A program made the position numbers and the translations under genes. The notes beneath the pieces are model-generated. The model was not told the origin of the DNA, ran no database searches, and worked only from the letters and a program-made list of their open reading frames with translations. DNA of 64,000 nucleotides from Candidatus Methylomicrobium oryzae. Lineage in GTDB: Bacteria > Pseudomonadota > Gammaproteobacteria > Methylococcales > Methylomonadaceae. Shown here piece by piece: positions 19,503 to 26,691 of this stretch; position 1 is the first letter of the stretch; each line of letters starts with the position of its first letter. The stretch spans positions 46,582 through 110,581 of the forward strand of contig NZ_JAERVK010000015.1 of the NCBI RefSeq assembly GCF_016745425.1. Reading direction: 5' to 3'.

Positions 19503-20549
19503 TTAGAAACCGACGGCTGCGGTGAATCCTGCGTAATCGCCCTGAAAACGCGATTCGGCGGCGAACTCGGTAAAATAATGAAAGGTGAATTGCGCATTGG
19601 CTTTTGGGAAAGCCAGGCCGATCTGTCCGCCCACCGCATGGACTTGATTCGGCGAATTCAAGAAAGATGACTGATCCGCGCCGTGATTGTCCTGCACTTG
19701 CCATTGGCTGTAACCTGCAGGCCCGACCTCCAGCAGCATATTGTCGGTGATCGGCAGAAACTGGCTGAGCCCCCAGTTCAAAGTAAAATGGCCCCCTTGA
19801 GTAAAATCCTTGCCTTCAGTTTCGTGATTGATTTCATAGGTACCTGCCAGCATCAGCGCCGTGCCTTTATGATCGAACGGATAGTATGCCCCCGCCAGTT
19901 GGAGTTGATGACTCCAGAAACCTAAGCCGGTATTCGCTACATCATCTTTATGGTATTTACCGCTGGGCGCATAAAAGCCATAGCCGGCGGAAACATCGTA
20001 ATGTTTACCATGCCATCCCAGCCAAAGAGGCTCTACAAAAATATCGGAGATATCGAAAGCGCTATCGTCAACCGAAAGACTTCTGCCTAAGGATATCGAG
20101 CGGTTGGCGACGTTGATATTGGTCAACGTGTCGAGGGCGGCGCCGACGCTGGTATTGGCGAAGGGCAAGGAGATAATCGCCCCATAGTCCGCACCGAAGA
20201 TCTTGTAACCGGAATTCCAGACAAACGTTGGAGCGATAAGGTACATGTCCACACTTGCATCAAGGTCGGCAGTAATGTTGACCCCCGCCGGTATACCCGG
20301 CCCCAAATTCCGGTTCGCGTGAAACGTAGCCTTATCGATAGGATTGCCGTTCTTGTCCTTCAATTTGTCTGTCGAAAGATTGCCCAAATAAAGCGCCGCA
20401 TAGAGCCCTTCTTTTTCGGGCATCAAGAAGTCCCGAATATTCATCATGCCGGGTACAAAATGACTCACGCCCGCAACGCCGGAGATAGACCAGGCTATCG
20501 CAACCGATGCAAAGGCTGCGCGGCGAAAATTATGCTTTCTGTAATTCAT
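19503..20549 (-). CDS. Outer-membrane transporter-like beta-barrel (MetA-pathway phenol degradation family), paralogue 2
   Basis: 348 residues with a signal peptide (to about GVAG). The mature part begins SHFVPGMMNIRDFLMPEKEGLYAALY, typical of this family. Beta-strand segments with conserved glycines follow (AGYGFYAPSGKYHKDD, LGFWSHQLQLAGAYYPFD), and the C-terminus ends in an aromatic Phe, as expected of outer-membrane barrels. Substrate unknown. It is in the operon with sulfatase 2, as the relative at 3155 lies next to sulfatase 1. Confidence 0.82.
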   Translation of the reverse strand: MNYRKHNFRRAAFASVAIAWSISGVAGVSHFVPGMMNIRDFLMPEKEGLYAALYLGNLSTDKLKDKNGNPIDKATFHANRNLGPGIPAGVNITADLDASVDMYLIAPTFVWNSGYKIFGADYGAIISLPFANTSVGAALDTLTNINVANRSISLGRSLSVDDSAFDISDIFVEPLWLGWHGKHYDVSAGYGFYAPSGKYHKDDVANTGLGFWSHQLQLAGAYYPFDHKGTALMLAGTYEINHETEGKDFTQGGHFTLNWGLSQFLPITDNMLLEVGPAGYSQWQVQDNHGADQSSFLNSPNQVHAVGGQIGLAFPKANAQFTFHYFTEFAAESRFQGDYAGFTAAVGF

Positions 20550-20633
20550 GTTAGCTTTTTGCTGTTTTTTACTGGATGATTTAAAGGAAGCGGACCAGCA
20601 TCCGCTCCCTCAAGACTTTCTTCAGACCCGCCG

Positions 20634-21362
20634 TTAAGAGCTAGGCGAACCCGACGTCCACGACGATAAGCGTTCCGCGAGCATCTCGCACCACTTATCG
20701 ATGGCATGCTCCGCATCGCCCCATTGCCACTGAAAACCGGTGGTGGCATTTCCGCCGCCGATACGTTTATCGGCGGCGGCCGACAGCAATTCGCCCGAAA
20801 CCGAGTCGGTCAGTTTCGCTTCCGCCTGCGCCCCGCCAACAAACGGGAAAGTGCCGGTCGCCAGATATTTCAAATTGCTCAACATATGTGCCTGCGGCAC
20901 GAACATTGAGATACTGCGTAACACCGGTGTAGCCGTTTCCGCATCGGTCATCGCCACGGACAGTTTCATCACGCCTGGCCCCGACTGCTCGACGATCTGG
21001 AATTTCTTGCCGAGCTGTTCCCTGAGCTGTTGGGAAAAATAATTCACCAACATTTGCTGATCGGCCGAAGAAACCGACGTGGATTCCCCGCCCCAGAAAG
21101 TGACCGGTTCGATCATGATCTTGTTATAGCTTGTCCACTGCGCGGAGGGATTGATGTAACGCAAACTTACCTGATCCTTCCCACCCGGAGTGAGTTTGGC
21201 GCATTCGTTGGCGAGCAGCCCGCAATGGACGGATGCCTGATCGAGAGGCGCTTTTTGCGTCACGGTACACGCAGTTAACAGCAAAACGCCCATGCCGGAC
21301 ATCAAGGGACCCCACGTTCTCGCGCGGCGTTTTGCACTAGTTACAGTTACAGGCTTGATCAT
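20634..21362 (-). CDS. DUF3313 lipoprotein, paralogue 2
   Basis: 242 residues with the lipobox LTAC (about residues 29-32). The DUF3313 pattern is clear: LRYINPSAQWTSYNKIMIEPVTFW, the acidic/amphipathic helix with YFSQQLREQLGKKFQIVEQSG, VMKLSVAMTDAETATPVL, then AQAEAKLTDSVSGELLSAAADK. Function unknown. It is the second gene of the operon, just after the receiver protein. Confidence 0.8.
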   Translation of the reverse strand: MIKPVTVTSAKRRARTWGPLMSGMGVLLLTACTVTQKAPLDQASVHCGLLANECAKLTPGGKDQVSLRYINPSAQWTSYNKIMIEPVTFWGGESTSVSSADQQMLVNYFSQQLREQLGKKFQIVEQSGPGVMKLSVAMTDAETATPVLRSISMFVPQAHMLSNLKYLATGTFPFVGGAQAEAKLTDSVSGELLSAAADKRIGGGNATTGFQWQWGDAEHAIDKWCEMLAERLSSWTSGSPSS

Positions 21363-21407
21363 TGATTTTCTCCTTAAATTAATATCTGTATCGGTTTGTT
21401 TGAAAAT

Positions 21408-21797
21408 TCATGGCGCACCCTGCGCTGCCGCTTGGATTGCCGGCGCAATGGCATCCAGCAGGAGTTGTCCGTCGACTGGCTTCTGCAAGCAGAATTTCAC
21501 GCCCGACTGCATTACTCTTGCCTGTGTTTCCTCGCTCTCGTCGCCGGTAATCACGATCACCGGCAAGCTGAACCCTGCTTTCGCCATCTGTTCCAGAACG
21601 ACAAAACCGTTCGCCCCCGGCATATGCAGATCAAGCACGACGCAATCCGGCCGAACGGTTTGCAGAAAGTGTAGGAATTCACCTCCATCGGGAAACGTTT
21701 TGGCGCTCAATCCAGCAGCCCTCAATAACCTTTCAAGGGCTTTGCGTATGGATTCTTCGTCGTCTACGACGGCGATTAACGGAATGGAGGTATTCAT
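21408..21797 (-). CDS. Single-domain response regulator (receiver only)
   Basis: 129 residues from the ATG at 21797. It contains only a CheY-like receiver: acidic pocket VVDDEES (residues 11-17), phospho-acceptor Asp 56 in VVLDLHMP, T/S switch in VIVITGDES, and Lys in CLQKPVD. With no output domain it may act as a phosphate sink or relay for the kinase at 22764, which lies nearby on the other strand. It is the first gene of the sulfatase 2 operon and has a near-perfect copy of the regulon motif 38 bp upstream, so it is probably part of a feedback loop. Confidence 0.88.
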   Translation of the reverse strand: MNTSIPLIAVVDDEESIRKALERLLRAAGLSAKTFPDGGEFLHFLQTVRPDCVVLDLHMPGANGFVVLEQMAKAGFSLPVIVITGDESEETQARVMQSGVKFCLQKPVDGQLLLDAIAPAIQAAAQGAP

Positions 21798-21834
21798 GGC
21801 GTAGCAATTTATTGCATTTGGTTCATCAATGATA

Positions 21835-21850
21835 TTGGACCTTGGTCCAA
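21835..21850 (-). promoter_or_regulatory. Regulon motif copy c (TTGGACCTTGGTCCAA), serving the operon at 21797
   Basis: The most symmetrical of the six motif copies: TTGGACC and GGTCCAA arms around TT. On the minus strand TAAATT follows 23 nt after CCAA, matching the spacing of the other copies. Confidence 0.65.
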
Positions 21851-21879
21851 CATAAAGGGAGAACAACGCCGGAAGCGGC

Positions 21880-22152
21880 TAGAGCATTTCCATATCGCCT
21901 CTAGGGAGATCATGCCGTTAAGTCCAGCCGTCATCTCGGCAGGGATTCATGCCCGGCTTTCCGGCCTGGCCCCTTTCGGGTCCATGCAAATCTGTTCCAG
22001 ACAGATGTGTGCCGAGAGCCAGACGGCAGGGATGCATTAAAGCTTGCCATCCCTGGCTTGTGGATTCGGCAACTGCGCCCTGCCGGAATGACGCGTTTCC
22101 CCTAACTTTGCGGCATTGCGGATGACCGTACACCCAAAACGAAAATGCTCTA
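21880..22152 (+). mobile_element. MITE-like element, copy 2
   Basis: 273 bp with the same ends as the element at 13217 (TAGAGCATTTC at left, GAAAATGCTCTA at right) and the same flanking TA. The interior matches copy 1, but about 66 extra bases (around 21947-22013) interrupt the central stem. There is no coding capacity. It lies just upstream of the operon promoter at 21835. Confidence 0.75.
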
Positions 22153-22763
22153 ATCAAATGGTGCAGTGATCCAGTAGAAACCACTTAAGATCAGGAAGCA
22201 GCGGCACCTGGAATTGTTGTTTCCAGAGGCTCGTTAAAACGGCAGGAATATTCAGAATTTGGAAGTATCGGCAAGAGCCAAAGTATTTTGCCTAATCGCA
22301 ACACGTGACAGATTGCGGATACGCATCATTATCCCAAGTTGCTGGCCAATAACAGAAGAGCAGCGCAAACGGCTGTGAATCAATCTTTTTGAAATAAGTT
22401 TTCAAAATAAAATTCAGAATCAATCGGACGGAATCGCTCACATCCCAAATTAAACCGTCTGGGTGAACATCGATAAAAGCCGAGGAATTATAGCTAACCT
22501 ACTTATTATTTATAGGTAATCCGGCAGTTACCGTTAGATTATGAAAAACTTAACCTCCCTTGTTATACTATCGATGTTTGCAAGTCGCGTATTTGGGGCA
22601 TTAGGCTTTTTCATAACATTCATTCGCAACAAGTGCGACAAGAATTTTTCGATATGCAACTTAGCCATTATTGAACTCCATGACGATAACACCCACCTCT
22701 ACCCGCATCGTTGGTCTATCGTTAAGCAAAACTCCAACTTCAAAACCTCAGATACGTTAACCG
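22153..22763. other. 611-bp gap upstream of the sensor kinase
   Basis: I see no supported gene. A frame from 22541 overlaps the kinase start and looks unlike a protein. The stretch is AT-richer than its neighbours and should hold the kinase promoter. The TTGGAC motif is absent here, so the kinase/regulator pair is not obviously in its own regulon. Confidence 0.5.
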
Positions 22764-24617
22764 ATGAGTTGGACAACTATCGTATGGTCGATGCTGGTGT
22801 CAACGAGCCTTACGTTGGCCCTAATTCATCTATTTGTCTGGTATAAACAGCCGCAGCAAAGGGTGCATCTCTCCTTTTCGATAGTCGCGATAGCCGCTGC
22901 GGCTGTTACATTTATGGAACTGCTGGCAATGCATGCTTCCAGCACCGACCAAATGTCTCTCATACTGCGCTGGGCCCACCTGCCGATACTCGTTTTCTTT
23001 GTGGCGATCGCTTGCTTCGTATATGGTTTCTCCGTGGCTGGACGATTATGGCTGGCTTTGACGGCATGCGCGTTACAGGCTCTGACACTAATTCTAGGTT
23101 TCACTACGGGCTCGAATCAGTTCTTCAGCGAAGTGACGGCGCTTAAGCATGTCACCATTTTCGGCGGCGAAACGATCTCCATTCCCGAAGGCGTGCTCAA
23201 TCCCTGGTATGTGGTCGGCCCGCTCGGCGTTTTAGCATTGATCATCTATGTGCTCGATGCGTCTTTTTCCGTGTGGAGGCACGGAACGGAGACTGACCGC
23301 CGCCTTGCTCTGATCATCAGCAGCGGCATCGTGCTCTTTTTACTGATCGCGCCTATCCATGCGGCTCTGGTCAATATGGGAATTATCAATTCACCGTATA
23401 TCGTCGGCTTTTCTTTTTTGCCCACGATCGTCGCAATGAGCCTTGAGCTCAGCAACGAGGTCTTGCATGCGGCACAACTGACCCACCGCCTGCAGGCCAG
23501 CGAAGCCGAGCTGCGCCTTAGTGAGCAGCGCATGGCCTTGGCGGCGAGCGCCGCGGAACTCGGTCTCTGGGAATGGGATATCGCCCGCGATGAAATCTGG
23601 AGTACGGACAAAGGGCGTGCCCTGTTCGGGATCGATGCCCAAGAATGCGTCTCCTTCGAGCGTTTTTTGAACACCTTGTACCCCGAAGACCGCGAACCGG
23701 TTGCCCAGGCGGTACAAAAAGCGCTGGAGGGCGGCGGCGATTACGAAAGCGAATACCGCATCATGCTGCCGGACGGCAAGCTGCGCTGGATCGCCGCCCG
23801 CGGCGGCATCGACATGCCCCCCGGCACCGCCCTGCGAATGCACGGGGTGACCTTGGATATTACGCGGCGCAAACAGGCAGAACTGGAGGTTGAACGGCAT
23901 CGCAGCGAATTGGCGCATCTGTCGCGCGTCACCTTGCTCGGCGAGTTGTCCGGCTCGCTGGCGCACGAACTCAGCCAGCCGCTGGCGGCCATCCTCAGCA
24001 ATGCCCAGGCGGCGCAACGCTTTCTCGCCCAGGGTGCGGCAGGTCTTGCGGAGGTACGCGACATTCTCGACGATATCGTCGATGAAGACAAACGCGCCGG
24101 CGAAGTCATCCACCGCCTACGCCTGTTGCTCAAGAAAGGCGAATCGCGGCATCAGCGGCTGGATATAAATACCGCGGTGCGGGAAGTTCTAAAGCTGGTG
24201 CGGGGCGATTTGCTCAATCACAAAATCACCTTGAAGGTCGATCTGGCGCCGCAATTGCCTGCAGTCAACGGTGACACGGTGCAGATTCAGCAGGTTATGC
24301 TCAATCTGCTGATCAACGGTTGCGAAGCGATGGCCGATGCCAAGCCGACAAATCGCCGACTGCGCATTCGCAGCCTCCATGCCGGCGGCGTGGTACGAAT
24401 TTCGGTCGCCGATCAGGGACGGGGCATCGCCGCAGGCGACTTGGAAAAAATCTTCGAACCGTTTTTTACCACCAAAACGCAAGGCATGGGCATGGGGCTC
24501 GCTATATGCCGCACCATCATCACTGCCCACGGCGGACAGCTCTGGGCAGAGGGTAACAACGACCGCGGCACCAGCTTCCACTTCACGCTGCCCGTGGTTT
24601 CCGGTACATATTCATGA
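22764..24617 (+). CDS. Membrane histidine kinase: 7TM-PAS-HisKA-HATPase
   Basis: 617 residues. Residues 1-235 form about seven membrane helices, like the N-terminal histidine-kinase 7TM sensory region. A PAS domain follows (about 255-370: ELGLWEWDIARDEIWSTDKG...ITRRKQAEL). Phospho-acceptor His 401 lies in LAHELSQPLAAILSNAQAA. The ATPase domain has its N-box (MLNLLINGCEAM), G1 (VADQGRGIA), F-box (IFEPFFTTK) and G2 (GMGLAIC). The HELSQPLAAI type is typical of kinases paired with FixJ-like regulators, and the next gene overlaps by 4 bp (ATGA), so the two form one unit. The signal sensed is unknown. No convincing ribosome site is seen at the chosen start. Confidence 0.92.
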   Translation: MSWTTIVWSMLVSTSLTLALIHLFVWYKQPQQRVHLSFSIVAIAAAAVTFMELLAMHASSTDQMSLILRWAHLPILVFFVAIACFVYGFSVAGRLWLALTACALQALTLILGFTTGSNQFFSEVTALKHVTIFGGETISIPEGVLNPWYVVGPLGVLALIIYVLDASFSVWRHGTETDRRLALIISSGIVLFLLIAPIHAALVNMGIINSPYIVGFSFLPTIVAMSLELSNEVLHAAQLTHRLQASEAELRLSEQRMALAASAAELGLWEWDIARDEIWSTDKGRALFGIDAQECVSFERFLNTLYPEDREPVAQAVQKALEGGGDYESEYRIMLPDGKLRWIAARGGIDMPPGTALRMHGVTLDITRRKQAELEVERHRSELAHLSRVTLLGELSGSLAHELSQPLAAILSNAQAAQRFLAQGAAGLAEVRDILDDIVDEDKRAGEVIHRLRLLLKKGESRHQRLDINTAVREVLKLVRGDLLNHKITLKVDLAPQLPAVNGDTVQIQQVMLNLLINGCEAMADAKPTNRRLRIRSLHAGGVVRISVADQGRGIAAGDLEKIFEPFFTTKTQGMGMGLAICRTIITAHGGQLWAEGNNDRGTSFHFTLPVVSGTYS

Positions 24618-25270
24618 AAACGAATCAACCTACCGTATTTGTTGTCGATGACGATCCGTCCGTATTGAAAGCGCTGGCTCGCCTGTTGCTTTCGGCCGGT
24701 TTAAACGCGGTCACCTTCACTTCGCCTAATGAATTTCTTGAGAATTACGATCCCCATGCCGCCGGATGTGTAGTGCTCGATGTCTCAATGCCCGGCCTCG
24801 ACGGCTTGCAACTGCAGCAAGCACTCGCGGCGCTGGGCGATGCCGCACCGGTCGTGTTTCTGACCGGCCACGGCGACATACCAACCAGCGTCAAGGCGAT
24901 GAAAGAAGGCGCGGTTGATTTTCTGACTAAGCCGGTGCATGAACAAGACTTGATCGCTGCCGTCCACGCCGCCATCGAAAAAGACCGGTTGAACCGCCAG
25001 GCGCGCGCCGAACTGACGGGTTTTCTGGCAGGACTGGCGACGCTCACGCCGCGCGAGAAGGAAGTTCTGGCTCATGTCGTTACCGGCAAACTCAACAAAC
25101 AAATCGCGGCCGATCTCGGAACCGTCGAGAAAACCATTAAGGTTCACCGTGCCCACATTATGGAGAAATTACACATCAGGTCGTTGGCCGATCTTGTGCG
25201 CTTGACGGAACGGTCGGGAATCAAGTTCATGCCGATCGAAAAGAGCGTAAAGGCTGAGCGCCAGCGATAG
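24614..25270 (+). CDS. FixJ/NarL-type response regulator (receiver + LuxR HTH)
   Basis: 218 residues. Receiver domain: VVDDDPS (10-16), Asp 56 in VVLDVSMP, FLTGHGDIPTSVKAMKEG, LTKPV. The LuxR-type HTH is LATLTPREKEVLAHVVTGK...NKQIAADLG...KTIKVHRAHIMEKL. It overlaps the kinase by 4 bp and is surely its partner. It is the only DNA-binding regulator among the stress genes of the first 36 kb, so it is my first candidate for binding the TTGGACYTTAGGCCAA motif found at six promoters here. That link is an inference from proximity and from the class II position of the motif. Confidence 0.93.
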   Translation: MKTNQPTVFVVDDDPSVLKALARLLLSAGLNAVTFTSPNEFLENYDPHAAGCVVLDVSMPGLDGLQLQQALAALGDAAPVVFLTGHGDIPTSVKAMKEGAVDFLTKPVHEQDLIAAVHAAIEKDRLNRQARAELTGFLAGLATLTPREKEVLAHVVTGKLNKQIAADLGTVEKTIKVHRAHIMEKLHIRSLADLVRLTERSGIKFMPIEKSVKAERQR

Positions 25271-25284
25271 CCGATTTTATCCCT

Positions 25285-25305
25285 CGATAATCTTTTTGAT
25301 TATCG
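25285..25305 (+). terminator. Possible terminator hairpin after the regulator gene
   Basis: Perfect 8-bp stem CGATAATC/GATTATCG with a TTTTT loop, 14 bp after the stop codon. There is no T-run after the stem, so rho-independent termination is uncertain. Confidence 0.35.
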
Positions 25306-25396
25306 GCGATGCGAAATCGCCAGATTGATTCGCAACGTAAAGGCTGCTTTGTTTGATGGCCTGCTTCGGAAAAACACCGGCAGCACCTTCTCTGCA

Positions 25397-25510
25397 TTAT
25401 AAAAATGACCGTCGGAGAATTTTCCGATATTCCTGCGCCATAGCATTCAGCAACCTGCGTAAATACCAGTTCGCAACCACTTTTAATTTTTTAAAAAGTA
25501 ACCCATTCAT
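25397..25510 (-). CDS. Possible small basic protein of 37 aa
   Basis: The frame starts with ATG at 25510 and encodes a lysine/arginine-rich amphipathic-looking peptide (MNGLLFKKLKVVANWYL at the start, RKILRRSFL at the end). It was noticed because regulon motif f lies 102 bp upstream in the orientation seen at the other targets, yet no other minus-strand gene follows it. The ribosome site is poor. It could be a stress-induced small membrane-binding protein, or the transcript could be non-coding. Confidence 0.35.
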   Translation of the reverse strand: MNGLLFKKLKVVANWYLRRLLNAMAQEYRKILRRSFL

Positions 25511-25608
25511 ATGGTATCTTCAAAATCGGCTGTTATTCATCGCGCCGCGAAAGCGTCGATCGCTGTTTAAGTTAGGGAAAGAGAATTTATCGCTCGCTTA
25601 TTCCGGCA

Positions 25609-26589
25609 CTAATGGACTTTAGGCCGATTCCGTGAATTATCGGGCGCAACGCCACCTTTCTTGAAAACCAGAATTTCCCCTTCCATCACCAGGTTCAACA
25701 CAAGCTTGTTATCGCGTATTTCCACACTGACCGCATCGGTCAAATCCCTCAAGTAATCCATATACCGCGATCCCGGCTCACATTCGGCCAATGTTGCCGG
25801 TCCCGGCATGATCTTGATGCGCCCGTCTTCCAAGGTATATTGACCCTGCATCCGATTACAATCGGCTTTGACTCGATACGAACCGTCCGGTAGAAAAATC
25901 AGCGTGTATTTGTCGGGGGTGTCGATCACGGCGCGGTACGGCTTTCGGGTGTCCTCAAAGCGCTCCCATTGCCAGACGATGCCGGTAATGCTTTCTCTCG
26001 GTACGAGCGTGATTTTCGGATCGGCTATTTTTTCGGCGCTGCGTTCCCATTTGCCGCCGTGCAGACGGTAGACTTGCCGCACCTGCCGGCTCAGGCAACA
26101 TGCAGGATCGCCAGCCCTTGCCGTGAGCATATTCAAGTACACATAACCTTGGGCAATCGATAGATCGGTAATTCGAGCCCGGTCACCTAATAGAACGCTA
26201 GCCTGCTGTTCAGGCGCACCGCCGGTATTGCGCATAGCCATCAGATACTTGAAATTTCCCGAACCTCCGCTTTGCTGATCCAGAATAACGACCGCATCGC
26301 CTAATCCGTCCTGGTCCAGATCCCCAAAGGCGGACCTTTCCAGAGTGACCTGATCCTTCTGTGTCATTCCTTCGCCGTACGGACGTTTAAACGCACCCTC
26401 GTCGAGACGGAATTCACCCAATGAATCGATTCGATAGATTGCATTGGCAAGATCATTTCTTGCCAATGACTGTTTGACGTCGACGGGATTCGGCTTACCG
26501 ACGGCCGCTCCGCCGGAAGTACTGCTGCATGCCGAAACCAGGACGTGCGCCGTCAAGGCCGTAATGATCGGCCATTTGGAAGTTTTCAT
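25609..26589 (-). CDS. META-domain lipoprotein
   Basis: 326 residues with the lipobox VSAC (about residues 18-21). The middle has an FG-GAP-like Asp-rich loop (FGDLDQDGLGDAVVILD). The C-terminal 100 residues form a META/HslJ-type domain: YTLIFLPDGSYRVKADCNRMQGQY followed by ATLAECEPGS. META domains occur in envelope proteins linked with stress or antibiotic tolerance; the exact role is unknown. It may be co-transcribed with the cytochrome upstream (102 bp gap). Regulon motif f overlaps the last codons. Confidence 0.82.
   Translation of the reverse strand: MKTSKWPIITALTAHVLVSACSSTSGGAAVGKPNPVDVKQSLARNDLANAIYRIDSLGEFRLDEGAFKRPYGEGMTQKDQVTLERSAFGDLDQDGLGDAVVILDQQSGGSGNFKYLMAMRNTGGAPEQQASVLLGDRARITDLSIAQGYVYLNMLTARAGDPACCLSRQVRQVYRLHGGKWERSAEKIADPKITLVPRESITGIVWQWERFEDTRKPYRAVIDTPDKYTLIFLPDGSYRVKADCNRMQGQYTLEDGRIKIMPGPATLAECEPGSRYMDYLRDLTDAVSVEIRDNKLVLNLVMEGEILVFKKGGVAPDNSRNRPKVH
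25612..25627 (-). promoter_or_regulatory. Regulon motif copy f (ATGGACTTTAGGCCGA)
   Basis: It matches 13 of 16 positions of the consensus TTGGACTTTAGGCCAA. It overlaps the 3' end of the META-domain gene. A TAAATT hexamer lies 22 nt further on the minus strand, so a transcript across 25271-25590 is predicted; the only candidate frame is the 37-aa one at 25510. Confidence 0.4.
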
Positions 26590-26691
26590 TCTGCTCCTCT
26601 GTCATTTACCAGCGTTTTTATACTGGCCATGCTTGGTATGTAAATTCGGTTTTCTCACTCAATCCGGCGAGTCATGAAGACGGTATTGCCC

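Noticed and set aside
22541-22846. 101-codon frame overlapping the sensor kinase start
   Set aside because: Overlaps the kinase in another frame, with no ribosome site or motif.
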